A stretch of DNA of 64,000 nucleotides from Erwinia aphidicola. GTDB lineage: Bacteria > Pseudomonadota > Gammaproteobacteria > Enterobacterales > Enterobacteriaceae. A program made the position numbers and the translations under genes. Positions 45,701 to 53,888 of this stretch are shown here, piece after piece. Every line of letters begins with the position of its first letter. Within the stretch, counting starts at the first letter, position 1. Below the pieces are notes generated by a model that was not told where the DNA came from, ran no database searches, and worked only from the letters and a program-made list of their open reading frames with translations. Location: contig NZ_JAMKCQ010000001.1 in the NCBI RefSeq assembly GCF_024169515.1, forward strand, positions 4,340,001 to 4,404,000. The letters run 5' to 3'.

Positions 45701-45926
45701 AATGCATAAACCATTTTGAACAACCGTATATCAATCACTTACGTCAAATTGCTATTCACACTTAATGCATAAAAAGTGAATAAGATTCCGATCCGCCCGG
45801 CTTAACCGCACAATAAAAAGCAGAATTATGCATTGCTAAAATAAAATATCGATTATGTGATCGAAGCCAGAATTAGGTTTTAAAAAGAGGCAGTTAGCGC
45901 ACCAAAATGAACCAGTTGCACCAAAA
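45701..45926. promoter_or_regulatory. candidate ArgR/NtrC region upstream of astC
   Basis: AATGCATAAA occurs twice (45701-45710 and 45764-45773); each is one base from an ARG-box half site. TATTCAC (45753-45759) and GTGAATA (45776-45782) form an inverted repeat around the second copy. GCACCAAAA occurs twice, at 45899 and 45918, resembling NtrC half sites. Assignment to ArgR and NtrC is inference from the known control of ast in E. coli. Confidence 0.35.
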
Positions 45927-45959
45927 GAGGGAGGGTTAAGAATGGTTAAAACTCAACAC

Positions 45960-45978
45960 GGGTGGCAGGCTGCCACCC
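45960..45978 (-). terminator. hairpin after hcp
   Basis: GGGTGGCA and TGCCACCC form an eight-base stem with a three-base loop. It lies 22 bp after the hcp stop. The minus-strand continuation GTGTTGAGTTTTAACC gives only a weak T-rich tract. Confidence 0.45.
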
Positions 45979-46000
45979 TGTAAAACGGTCAATTACCCGC

Positions 46001-46480
46001 TCAGGCCGTCATGCGCTCGTTCCATGAGTCTTTGAATACAATGTTTCCGTTACAGTGCTTCCACGTAATGATTTCGTAGCGCAGCATAATGGTTTCTAAA
46101 TGCGTGCCCGTTGAGGCTCCGGGATAGAGATCCGGCGTGATTGAAACGATTTTGAGGTTATCGAGGAGGATATTGAAATATTCCATTTCCCGACCGGCCT
46201 CAGAGATCTCATACAGCTTAATGATCCCGCTTTTCAGCTTTGCTCCGCTCACCAATGCCCGGTAGAGCAGCGGGGTGGTTTTATCGAACTCCTTTTGCAC
46301 CATAATCGGCGCGTGCACTCGGGTTCCGGTCAGGCGACCGGTATTGCCATCAATAGGAATATTAAGATTATGGCTTAGCGATTTTAACTCAATCGCGCCA
46401 ACTCGCCCGTTAACCAGCGAGCCACCGACGATAGGCGCGCCACCTTCATCTTCTAACCATAAATAGGCAGGATTTGACAT
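46001..46480 (-). CDS. hcp: Hcp (TssD) type VI secretion tube protein, orphan copy
   Basis: Hcp forms hexameric rings that stack into the tube fired by the type VI secretion system and can carry effectors in its lumen. The 159-residue product starts MSNPAYLWLEDEGGAPIVGG and is a full-length Hcp of the enterobacterial class, with LKSLSHNLNIPIDGNTGRLTG, PIMVQKEFDKTTPLLYRALV and the ending GNIVFKDSWNERMTA. There is no C-terminal toxin extension. It is last in a minus-strand set with two unknown genes and lies about 15 kb from the type VI cluster that begins at 61.5 kb. Confidence 0.92.
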   Translation of the reverse strand: MSNPAYLWLEDEGGAPIVGGSLVNGRVGAIELKSLSHNLNIPIDGNTGRLTGTRVHAPIMVQKEFDKTTPLLYRALVSGAKLKSGIIKLYEISEAGREMEYFNILLDNLKIVSITPDLYPGASTGTHLETIMLRYEIITWKHCNGNIVFKDSWNERMTA

Positions 46481-46561
46481 GCTAAACTCCTTCTTAGTTA
46501 AAAATATCCATAAAGTCGGGTGCTGCTCTGCAACCTATATTTCGGGGTATTGGTTACGCGT

Positions 46562-46744
46562 TCACTTTAACTTATCAAACGGCGCTGAGATTTTGGTAAA
46601 AATCACAACAAGGCCAAGCCAGCCTACAGCGGTAAGAACAAGCCAGTATTTTGGAAAGAAATACCCAAAGAACATTGCTACAGCCACCATGGCTAGCGGG
46701 AATAAGTATTCTGACAAAATCATTGATATCAGGCTTTTAAACAT
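46562..46744 (-). CDS. small membrane protein of the hcp-linked module
   Basis: The 60-residue product consists almost entirely of two hydrophobic helices, about residues 12-31 (YLFPLAMVAVAMFFGYFF) and 33-51 (YWLVLTAVGWLGLVVIF), and ends in a short basic tail. ATG at 46744 lies inside the end of the upstream gene, which it overlaps by 8 bp; GGAGATATCTTTG supplies a ribosome binding site. A TTG codon just upstream is less likely. I do not recognise a family. A membrane partner or immunity protein for the neighbouring 239-residue product is a possible role, from context only. Confidence 0.7.
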   Translation of the reverse strand: MFKSLISMILSEYLFPLAMVAVAMFFGYFFPKYWLVLTAVGWLGLVVIFTKISAPFDKLK

Positions 46745-47456
46745 CAAAGATATCTCCCATGATTTTTACGGCCTCTTCAACACTAACGCCCTCGTGTAAT
46801 TTATTTCTAATCTGCTGCACAGCAAAATTAAGTATGGGGTCAACAAAAATATAGAGCATTTCTAATTGCAACTCATAAAGAGCCCAGTAATAATTAGGCT
46901 CGATAGCCTTAAGCTTTCTTGCTGCCATCGCTGCCTTCTGCTCAATGCCATAGACTTGAGCCACCTGCACCAGGTAAGGCATGTTTTTAGAAACTATTTC
47001 AGTAACACTTTCAGTTAATATCTTTGACTCAGCCATACTTTTTGCCAAAGGATAGATAAGTGCAAGGCGTGTTGTTTTACCTACAAACCTATTGCCCTGA
47101 GCCTCTGTAAACACCCGCACTAAATTACGGACAGTACCTTTCTCATTTTTTCCTGTTGCATCATCTACAACCATTGAAATGTACATCATAATCATCAACT
47201 GGATCGCATCACGATATCTATAGAGTGATTTTATTGAGAGATACATCCGATAATCTTCGGTTTTCAATTCCTGGCAGACATCTGCATACCTTTCAGTCAG
47301 GCAGGAGGTGTACCAGGAAGCGCGCTCCACTCCAGAGTAAACATTAGAAACCACGCCCTGGGCAGAACGGATAACGTTTTTAAGCCCGGCTTCCGAATAA
47401 AGCGCAAGCTGCCTGTCGCTGTGAAACTTCAGTTTTAACAGATCTGATGCAGACAT
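46737..47456 (-). CDS. unknown 239-residue protein of the hcp-linked module
   Basis: I do not recognise a family for this protein. From the ATG at 47456 it starts MSASDLLKLKFHSDRQLALY; GGGGAGG lies five bases upstream, which favours this start over an ATG 12 codons earlier that lacks a site. The protein looks mainly helical, with moderately hydrophobic stretches near residues 87-97 (DAIQLMIMMYISMVV) and 195-215 (YYWALYELQLEMLYIFVDPI), and no signal peptide. The coding sequence is visibly more AT-rich than neighbouring genes, suggesting transfer. It precedes and overlaps the small membrane gene, and hcp follows. A secreted type VI cargo is a reasonable but unproven idea. Confidence 0.72.
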   Translation of the reverse strand: MSASDLLKLKFHSDRQLALYSEAGLKNVIRSAQGVVSNVYSGVERASWYTSCLTERYADVCQELKTEDYRMYLSIKSLYRYRDAIQLMIMMYISMVVDDATGKNEKGTVRNLVRVFTEAQGNRFVGKTTRLALIYPLAKSMAESKILTESVTEIVSKNMPYLVQVAQVYGIEQKAAMAARKLKAIEPNYYWALYELQLEMLYIFVDPILNFAVQQIRNKLHEGVSVEEAVKIMGDIFDV

Positions 47457-47624
47457 CATTACCTCCCCAATAAGTTGAGTTAATTTTTTCATCGTGTCGC
47501 ATTCAGATAGCGTGAACCTATCGTAAAAATGCTAAATATCTACACCCGATGATTTAACGACCGCAATCATCAACAGACAGTCAACGTCGCAGTCGCTAAA
47601 GGGCTATTCAGCATTAAACAATCA

Positions 47625-48533
47625 TTACGTCAGGCGATAGTGTTTATCCGGCACCGGGGTATCGGGCAGTTCGGTTTCCAGACTCATCTCGCGCAGGTTG
47701 ATCTCAATATTGATACACATGGCATCCAGCGGCAGATGGTTTTTGGCAAGTCCAAACGGCATCTCCAGCTCCTCTGCCAGCGTGTCCAGCGACAGGAAGG
47801 TATAGGAGATAAACACCGACACCAGCGGCGTCATGTAATGCAGGTCCGGCACCAGCGCGAACGGCAGCAGCGTACAGAACAGGTAGACCGTGCGGTGCAG
47901 CAGCAGGCCGTAGGCAAAGGGCACCGGCATGCTCGCCAGCCGCTCGCAGCCGCCCAGCACCTGCGACAGCTGGTTAATATTGCTGTCCATATGCTGGTAG
48001 AGAATATCGGAAATATTGCCACGACGTCGCTGTTCCGCCAGCCAGTTCGACAGCTGCAGCTCAATAAAGTTAGTCGGCGCGCGGCGCGTTAAGATTTCAT
48101 CGGCTTCATCACCCAGATAGCGGCGCAGGTCCGCATGGGCATCGGTGCGGCGCAGCTGGTGCTTCAGGCTGTAGCAAAATGCCAGCAGCAGCGCCATCAC
48201 GCGCGGCGCTTCTGCGGGGGAAATGGCCTGCGCCAGCCGCTGCAGCGTGCGGCAGGCAATCAGTAAGTTGCCCCAGAACATGCGCGCCTCGATAAAGCGA
48301 CCAAAGCAGACGCTGTTGCGAAAGCCAAGAAACACCGCAATCGACACCCCGAGCAGGCTGAACGGGGCCAGCGTCAGCTTAATCCCCAGGGTTTCATACC
48401 AGTCGAGACAGTAAATCGCGATGATCGACATCAGCAGATTCAGCGACAGGCGGAACCAGATGCCAGGTAATACCGAACCGTGCCAGGCGAACAGGCGGAC
48501 AAACCAGTGACTATTTGTTGGGCGGATGATCAT
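47625..48533 (-). CDS. yneE: YneE, bestrophin-like membrane channel protein
   Basis: YneE belongs to the bestrophin/UPF0187 family; bacterial homologues form pentameric ion channels. The 302-residue product starts MIIRPTNSHWFVRLFAWHGS at the ATG at 48533; a longer open frame upstream is not conserved. Family features include LAPFSLLGVSIAVFLGFRNS near residue 57, RFIEARMFWGNLL near 79, the conserved IPFAYGLLLHRTVYLFCTLLP-like helix near 205 and SVFISYTFLSLDTLAEELEM ahead of the NHLPLDAMC motif. In E. coli yneE lies elsewhere, so the location is lineage-specific. Confidence 0.9.
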   Translation of the reverse strand: MIIRPTNSHWFVRLFAWHGSVLPGIWFRLSLNLLMSIIAIYCLDWYETLGIKLTLAPFSLLGVSIAVFLGFRNSVCFGRFIEARMFWGNLLIACRTLQRLAQAISPAEAPRVMALLLAFCYSLKHQLRRTDAHADLRRYLGDEADEILTRRAPTNFIELQLSNWLAEQRRRGNISDILYQHMDSNINQLSQVLGGCERLASMPVPFAYGLLLHRTVYLFCTLLPFALVPDLHYMTPLVSVFISYTFLSLDTLAEELEMPFGLAKNHLPLDAMCINIEINLREMSLETELPDTPVPDKHYRLT

Positions 48534-48678
48534 GATGTGAGGATGAGTGGGATTTTTCGCGATTGTGCGGAAAAATCTCGCGCCTGAGAAGTGATATTTT
48601 GTGAGTTTAATCACATATATTTGCTGGCCGCATATTGACAAAAATCACCCTCTCAGCGGCCAGAACATTCCCCTGTTT

Positions 48679-50118
48679 TCAGGGTGCCATCAGGTTGAAA
48701 TCGCCGTTATCCGGAGCCTGTAGCGTCACGGGAGGTGCCAGCTTGAGGGTGATCCAGTTCGAGGTAACGCGCTGTTGCCTGCTGTCCTCCAGCGTCACCG
48801 ACAGATGATATTCATTGCTGGCCCCTTCGCTGCTATCCCACGCGGGAATAATGATGCTCCAGCCCTGGGTACTGGCATTGCTGGCCGGTGGCGTCAGGCT
48901 CAGGGCCTGGGTATCCCCCTGCCAGCTGACCGCTTTAATCGCATTGCTGTTGCGCACCTGCAGCTTGAGCGGCAGGGTTTCGCCCGGCTGCACCTGCCAC
49001 GGCGGCGTGGCAAGGAACACCGACAGGGTTTTACGCTGGCGGAAGGCCATCACCGGGGAATTATTGCGATCGACGCTGTCATAGCGGCTGCCGCTCAGCG
49101 ACTGCGCCGCCGCGACGTTATCTGCCGATAGCTGTTTACTCAGCGCCACGCCGATGCGGTAGTTCATCTTCAGGGCGAACTGATCCTGCGACTCGCCGCC
49201 GTCGCCCTCTTTATGCTGCGCGCTGAGGGTGAACAGCGGCACCGGGGTGTAATTGACGCCGAACGAGACCGCCGCAGGATTGGTCATCTGGGTGCCGCTG
49301 TTAAACAGGTCAACGTTCTGGCCAAGGTACTGCTCATAGCTGAGCGAGACGCCCAGCTGGCGGTAAAACGGCAGGTAGCCGCGGGTAGTAATATCGTAAC
49401 CGCGCGCCATGCGCATCTGGCTGGTACTGCTGCGGTTGCGCCAGCCGGAGAGCGGCTGGTAGTAGTTGGCGGAGAAGCGTAAATACTCGCCCCAGGCCTC
49501 GGCCCCCAGCGAACCGCGCTGCTGGCTGGAGTCGATGAGATCGTCGACAAAGGCGTTATAGCCAAGTCGCCAGCTGCCGGCGATCCAGCGCTGACCGAGA
49601 CCGGCATTGCCCACCGTGCCATATTCCGTCTGCTCAACGCCCAGCTGGCTAAAGGTGAGATACTGGTAGTTATCCTGCCACGGCGTCAGCAGCTGCGCCG
49701 AGGTGCCGTTAAAGCTCCCTTCCGCATCAACGTTAAGCGATACCGTGGCGCGCCCGTAGGGGGACAGCAGCTGTTCGCCCTCGCTGGCGACGCGCTCGCT
49801 GGCCGCATCGCGGAAGCGGTTGAACGCCCAGATCCCCGCCTGTTCACGCAGCGACTTATCGCTGTCGCTGTTCATACTGGCTTCGCCAATCGTTTTCGCT
49901 GCCGTGGCGATTTTTTTCGCCAGCTCGCCACTGCTGTCGGTACTGCCCAACTCAGGCAATTGCTGCTGGAGCTGGCTAAAGCGGGCGGGATCGTCAAACG
50001 GGGCATCGGCAACGCGGTCAGAAGCGTCAAAGGCATACGCCGGGCACAGCGGCAAACCGCTGACCGCAAGGGTGATGAACAGCGCTGAAAGGGGGAATGG
50101 GTGTTTAAATCTGGTCAT
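48679..50118 (-). CDS. ychO: YchO-type inverse autotransporter (intimin/invasin beta-domain)
   Basis: YchO is an inverse-autotransporter-family outer-membrane protein linked to adhesion in pathogenic E. coli. The product, about 479 residues from ATG 50118, has a signal peptide of about 29 residues ending CPAYA. The intimin-type beta-barrel region contains LREQAGIWAFNRFRDAASER, AGLGQRWIAGSWRLGYNAFV, GAEAWGEYLRFSANYYQPLS and FGVNYTPVPLFTLSAQHKEG. One Ig-like domain follows at about 375-475. It lacks long passenger repeats. An upstream ATG at 50163 would add 15 residues before the signal. In E. coli the gene lies near narL. Confidence 0.9.
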   Translation of the reverse strand: MTRFKHPFPLSALFITLAVSGLPLCPAYAFDASDRVADAPFDDPARFSQLQQQLPELGSTDSSGELAKKIATAAKTIGEASMNSDSDKSLREQAGIWAFNRFRDAASERVASEGEQLLSPYGRATVSLNVDAEGSFNGTSAQLLTPWQDNYQYLTFSQLGVEQTEYGTVGNAGLGQRWIAGSWRLGYNAFVDDLIDSSQQRGSLGAEAWGEYLRFSANYYQPLSGWRNRSSTSQMRMARGYDITTRGYLPFYRQLGVSLSYEQYLGQNVDLFNSGTQMTNPAAVSFGVNYTPVPLFTLSAQHKEGDGGESQDQFALKMNYRIGVALSKQLSADNVAAAQSLSGSRYDSVDRNNSPVMAFRQRKTLSVFLATPPWQVQPGETLPLKLQVRNSNAIKAVSWQGDTQALSLTPPASNASTQGWSIIIPAWDSSEGASNEYHLSVTLEDSRQQRVTSNWITLKLAPPVTLQAPDNGDFNLMAP

Positions 50119-50270
50119 AACCTCGAAGCAGTGTAGTTTTATAAAAAGTGAGATCTGATTCACAAATCAATAAAACTAACCTTAACACATATTCGCGGGA
50201 AGGTCGGATTATCGGGCACGCCCGGAGCTTAAACCGTCGCGCCCGCGGTAAAAAACGTCAAGGGTCTACC

Positions 50271-51068
50271 TCAGGACATAATCAGGCCACCGTCAACGTT
50301 AATGGTCTGCCCGGTAATGTAACGCGCATCGTCAGAAGCGAGGAATGCCACCAGCCCCGCGACGTCCTGTGGCTGCCCGGCGCGCTTCAGCGGAATGCCT
50401 TCCACCCATTCAGCCATCAGCTCACCCTTGCCGTATTTTTTACTGTCGCTGCTGAGGATCTCACCCCACACGCGATCGTTGTAGTCCCACATTTCACTCT
50501 CAATAATTCCCGGACAGAAGGCATTAACCGTGACGTTGTAACGTGCCAGCTCCTGCGAGAGGCTCTGGGTGATACCGATCACTCCCATTTTGCTGGCGGC
50601 GTAGTGCGGCGTATAGATAAACCCCTGGCGGCCCTGTCCTGAGGAGGTGTTGATCAGGCTGCCCGACTGCTGTTTAACCATGTATTTTGCCGCTTCACGG
50701 CAGCACAGCCAGACGCCGGTGGTGTTAACCGCCAGAATTTTATCGAAGTCACTTTTCGGCATTTTGTCGAAGGTGTCGATAGTAATCACCCCGGCATTTT
50801 GAATCGAGACGTCGATGCTGCCAAAACGTTCGTTGGCCTGGCGGTAAAGCCCCTGCACCTGCTCTTCATCGGTCACATCGACCTGCAGTGCCAGAATCTC
50901 GCTGCTGTGCGCCGCTTTCAATTTTTCGGCGGTGGCAAATACGCGTTCGGCGTTAGATACCATCACCAGGTTCGCGCCATCACGGGCAAAACGTTCCGCA
51001 ATGCCGGCACCGATACCACGACAGGCCCCGGTAATCACCACGGTTTTTCCACTAAAATCTCGCTTCAT
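50271..51068 (-). CDS. SDR-family oxidoreductase (polyol/sugar dehydrogenase-like)
   Basis: This is a 265-residue classical short-chain dehydrogenase with TGACRGIG at residues 13-20, QNAG near 90-93, Ser142/143 and the catalytic pair in HYAASK (Tyr156, Lys160). The ending YITGQTINVDGGLIMS is typical. The ATG at 51068 follows AGGAGCAGCAG; a much longer upstream open frame runs through intergenic repeats and is not real. It is the last gene of the carbohydrate operon, separated from the kinase by a repeat cluster. Oxidation of a polyol or sugar intermediate is the probable role; the substrate is unknown. Confidence 0.85.
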   Translation of the reverse strand: MKRDFSGKTVVITGACRGIGAGIAERFARDGANLVMVSNAERVFATAEKLKAAHSSEILALQVDVTDEEQVQGLYRQANERFGSIDVSIQNAGVITIDTFDKMPKSDFDKILAVNTTGVWLCCREAAKYMVKQQSGSLINTSSGQGRQGFIYTPHYAASKMGVIGITQSLSQELARYNVTVNAFCPGIIESEMWDYNDRVWGEILSSDSKKYGKGELMAEWVEGIPLKRAGQPQDVAGLVAFLASDDARYITGQTINVDGGLIMS

Positions 51069-51090
51069 CTGCTGCTCCTGTTGCAATATT

Positions 51091-51293
51091 CGTCGTTGAC
51101 CGGCGGGTCGGGCATGCCCGCCCCCTACGGGTATTGGCAATGTGCACGTATTTTTGTAGGGGCGAGGCATGCTTGCCCCACCCGGAATTTGGCAATGTGC
51201 TCGTATTTTTGTAGGGGCGAGGCATGCTTCGCCCGGTGGTATTCGTCGCGGCCAGGCGGGTCGGGCATGCCCGACCCCTACGGGTATTGGCAA
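51091..51293. repeat. cluster of four palindromic intergenic repeats
   Basis: Four GC-rich palindromes centred on GGCATGC occur between the SDR and kinase genes. Units at 51101-51130 and 51254-51283 share GGCGGGTCGGGCATGCCCG and are flanked by CTACGGGTATTGGCAAT. Units at 51156-51178 and 51211-51234 share GTAGGGGCGAGGCATGCTT and are preceded by GGCAATGTGC(A/T)CGTATTTTT. The two inner units are inverted relative to the outer two, a layout like REP/BIME clusters. No transposase gene is present. They may form stem-loops in the operon mRNA. Confidence 0.85.
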
Positions 51294-52808
51294 TTAATTC
51301 CGGTTATTGCCCGGCTGCCACAGCGTGCGTTTCACCGCATCCTGCCAGCCCAGCCAGCTCTGCTGGCAGCGCTGATGCCGTTCGGCGTCGGGCTGCCACA
51401 GGTCATGCTGCGGCATCATTTCGCGCAGCTGACTGTCGTTGAGCTGACCGAGCGTGCGCCGTGCCAGCAGCCCGGCACCCAGCGCCGACAGCTCGGGCGT
51501 GCTGCTGCGCGCCACCGGGCAGCCCAGCAGGTCGGCCTGAAACTGCATCAGCCACGGGTTTTGCGTCGGCCCGCCGTCAACCATCAGTCGCTCCAGGCGG
51601 AAACCCGGGTGCTGACGCATCGCCGCAATCACATCGGCAATCTGATAGGCGATCGCCTCCAGCGCGGCGCGGATCAGGTGCGCTGGCGTCACGCCACGGC
51701 TTAAACCGCAGATCATGCCGCGCGCCTGGTCATCCCACCACGGCGCACCGGTACCGGTCAGCGCCGGGACGAAATAGACGCCCAGCGTGGAATCGATGCT
51801 GGCCGGCAGTTCGTGCAGCGCCCGCGCCAGCACCTGCCCCTTACCGTCGGTTAACCCGGTGGCCTGTGCCATCCACGCCACGCCGTCGCCGGTATGCGGA
51901 ATATTGCCCTCAAGGCCGTAAACCAGGCGCTCGCCGTCGTGCCACGCCACCGTGGTCGCCAGGCTGGTGATGCTGGTGTCCGGGGTGTTGAGCGGCGCCA
52001 TCACCGAGGATCCGGTGCCGTAAGTGGCTTTTACCCCGCCCGGGTCGCCCAGGCCGTGACCGTAAAGCGCGGCATGAGAATCGCCCACCATCGCCATAAT
52101 CGGCAGGCCATCGGCAATCCCTTCCAGCCCGTGCGTGACGCCAAACAGGCTGCCGGACGGGCAGATCTCCGGCAGCGCCGCCGCCGGAATGCCAAACAGG
52201 GCCAGCATCGCCCCATCCCAATGGCCGCTGTGCAGATTCAGCAGCTGGGTGCGCGCCGCATTGGAGGTATCACAGCGGAACTGCCGGCCGCCGCTGAGGT
52301 TCCACAGCAGCCAGGCATCAATAGTGCCGAGGCACAGCTCGCCATTCGCCGCACGGGCATGGCCATCGCTGACGTTATCCAGCAGCCAGCGCATCTTTGA
52401 GGCGGAGAACAGCGGCGCCACCGGCAGCCCGGTGACGGAGCGGATCAGCACTTCCTGGCGATCGTGACGCAGCTGTTCGCAAAATGCCGCCGAACGCGAG
52501 CACTGCCAGGTCAGCGCCGGGCCAATCGGTTTACCGCTGTGGCGCTCCCAGCCGATGGCGGTTTCGCGCTGGTTGCTGATCGCCAGCGCCGCCACGTTCT
52601 CCTGGCCTACCGTACTCAGCACTTCGCGCAGCACCGTCAGCGAGGCATTAAGCAGCGTGAGGCCGTCCTGCTCCACCCAGCCCGGCTGCGGCGTCGCCAC
52701 CGTCAGCGGGCGCGAGGCTTTCGCCACCACCTGGCCGCGGGCATCAATCGCCACCGCTTTGACATTGCTGGTGCCTTCGTCCAGCGCAATAATCAACGCT
52801 CTAGCCAT
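51294..52808 (-). CDS. FGGY-family carbohydrate kinase
   Basis: The 504-residue product phosphorylates a sugar or polyol, most likely a ketose in this context. The N-terminal ATPase domain begins ALIIALDEGTSNVKAVAIDA and contains GWVEQDGLTLLNAS and SNQRETAIGWERHSGKPIGP, close to glycerol kinase and ribulokinase-like patterns. The C-terminal domain has GTGSSVMAPLNTP near residue 265 and the nucleotide motif MVDGGPTQNPWLMQFQADLL near 405. ATG at 52808 follows GAGGTTAGCC and overlaps the permease by 8 bp. Apulose kinases belong to this family; the real substrate cannot be told. Confidence 0.88.
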   Translation of the reverse strand: MARALIIALDEGTSNVKAVAIDARGQVVAKASRPLTVATPQPGWVEQDGLTLLNASLTVLREVLSTVGQENVAALAISNQRETAIGWERHSGKPIGPALTWQCSRSAAFCEQLRHDRQEVLIRSVTGLPVAPLFSASKMRWLLDNVSDGHARAANGELCLGTIDAWLLWNLSGGRQFRCDTSNAARTQLLNLHSGHWDGAMLALFGIPAAALPEICPSGSLFGVTHGLEGIADGLPIMAMVGDSHAALYGHGLGDPGGVKATYGTGSSVMAPLNTPDTSITSLATTVAWHDGERLVYGLEGNIPHTGDGVAWMAQATGLTDGKGQVLARALHELPASIDSTLGVYFVPALTGTGAPWWDDQARGMICGLSRGVTPAHLIRAALEAIAYQIADVIAAMRQHPGFRLERLMVDGGPTQNPWLMQFQADLLGCPVARSSTPELSALGAGLLARRTLGQLNDSQLREMMPQHDLWQPDAERHQRCQQSWLGWQDAVKRTLWQPGNNRN

Positions 52809-53868
52809 GGCTAACCTCAGAGAGCGGCGCGGCCGCCTGCTTTTTTTCATGGCGACGCATCAGCACCACTTTGCTTTGCAGCTTCTGCTGGAACTGGTCG
52901 ATGACCACGGCGGTCACGATAACCAGCCCTTTAATCACCATCTGCCAGAAGTCGCTCACGCCCATCATCACCATGCCATCGGCGAGGAAGACGATAACGA
53001 ACGCGCCGATGATTGAACCGGAAACCCGCCCGCGCCCGCCCGCCAGCGCCGTTCCACCCAGCACCGTGGCACCGATAGCATCCATCTCAAACATGTTGCC
53101 GGTCATCGGGTGCGCGGTTTGCAGCTGCGACGCCACCACCAGCCCGACCAGCGCGGCGCACAGCCCGGAAAAGGCATAGACAAACACTTTGACTTTCACG
53201 ATCGGCACACCCGCCAGGCGCGCCGCCGATTCGTTACCACCGGCCGCATAGATGTAGCGGCCGAGCGGGGTTTTACGCGTGATATACAGACCGAGCAGCA
53301 GGAAACCGACCATCAGCCAGATCGGGAAGTAGACCCCAAGGAAGCTGCCGGACCCGAGCAGCGAGAAGCCGGTGTTGCCGAGCTGCGGCACGCCGACCAG
53401 GTTCGCGTAGGTGCTGCCGTCGTTGAACAGCAGGGCTGCACCGCGCGCCACATACATCATGCCGAGGGTACAGATAAACGGCGCCACGCCGAGACGGGTG
53501 ATCACCGCGCCGTTAATAAAGCCCAGCAGGATGCCAAAAATGGCCACCGCAAGGATCACTTCCGGCACGTTGAGGAACAGCACCTGCCCGCCCCAGATCG
53601 GCACGCCGTTGGTCAGCAGCGCACCGGCCACCATGCCGCAGATCCCCGCCACCGCGCCGACCGACAGGTCAATCCCGCCGGTGAGGATCACCAGCGTCAT
53701 GCCAATCGCCAGCAGCCCGGTGATCGCCACGTGCTGGGTCATGATCAGCAGGTTAGACGTAGTGAGAAAGTTCGGCACCATCACGCTGAAAAAGCCGACG
53801 ACAATCAGCAACGCAATAAAGGTTCTGGCCTTCAGCAGGTACATATAGAGCAAATATTTCTGATTCAT
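52801..53868 (-). CDS. ribose-type sugar ABC transporter permease
   Basis: The 355-residue product is a BPD_transp_2 (RbsC-like) permease with multiple membrane helices. Conserved segments are GMTLVILTGGIDLSVGAVAG near residue 57, TRLGVAPFICTLGMMYVARG near 122, RKTPLGRYIYAAGGNESAAR near 200 with the coupling region, and GATVLGGTALAGGRGRVSGS near 273. It overlaps the kinase start and follows the ATPase by 20 bp. Its partner proteins are encoded next to it. Confidence 0.92.
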   Translation of the reverse strand: MNQKYLLYMYLLKARTFIALLIVVGFFSVMVPNFLTTSNLLIMTQHVAITGLLAIGMTLVILTGGIDLSVGAVAGICGMVAGALLTNGVPIWGGQVLFLNVPEVILAVAIFGILLGFINGAVITRLGVAPFICTLGMMYVARGAALLFNDGSTYANLVGVPQLGNTGFSLLGSGSFLGVYFPIWLMVGFLLLGLYITRKTPLGRYIYAAGGNESAARLAGVPIVKVKVFVYAFSGLCAALVGLVVASQLQTAHPMTGNMFEMDAIGATVLGGTALAGGRGRVSGSIIGAFVIVFLADGMVMMGVSDFWQMVIKGLVIVTAVVIDQFQQKLQSKVVLMRRHEKKQAAAPLSEVSHG

Positions 53869-53888
53869 TTTGTCTTCCTCAAGCCAGC

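Noticed and set aside
51091..51293. CRISPR array
   Set aside because: The repeats are palindromic, of two types and alternate orientation, with near-identical rather than unique spacers, and no cas genes are present.
51091..51293. insertion sequence remnant
   Set aside because: No transposase frame, terminal repeats or target duplication; short palindromic units fit REP-like elements better.
51069..51293. 75-codon N-terminal extension of the SDR gene through the repeats
   Set aside because: The extension is translated repeat sequence, while the ATG at 51068 has a good ribosome binding site and the normal SDR N-terminus.
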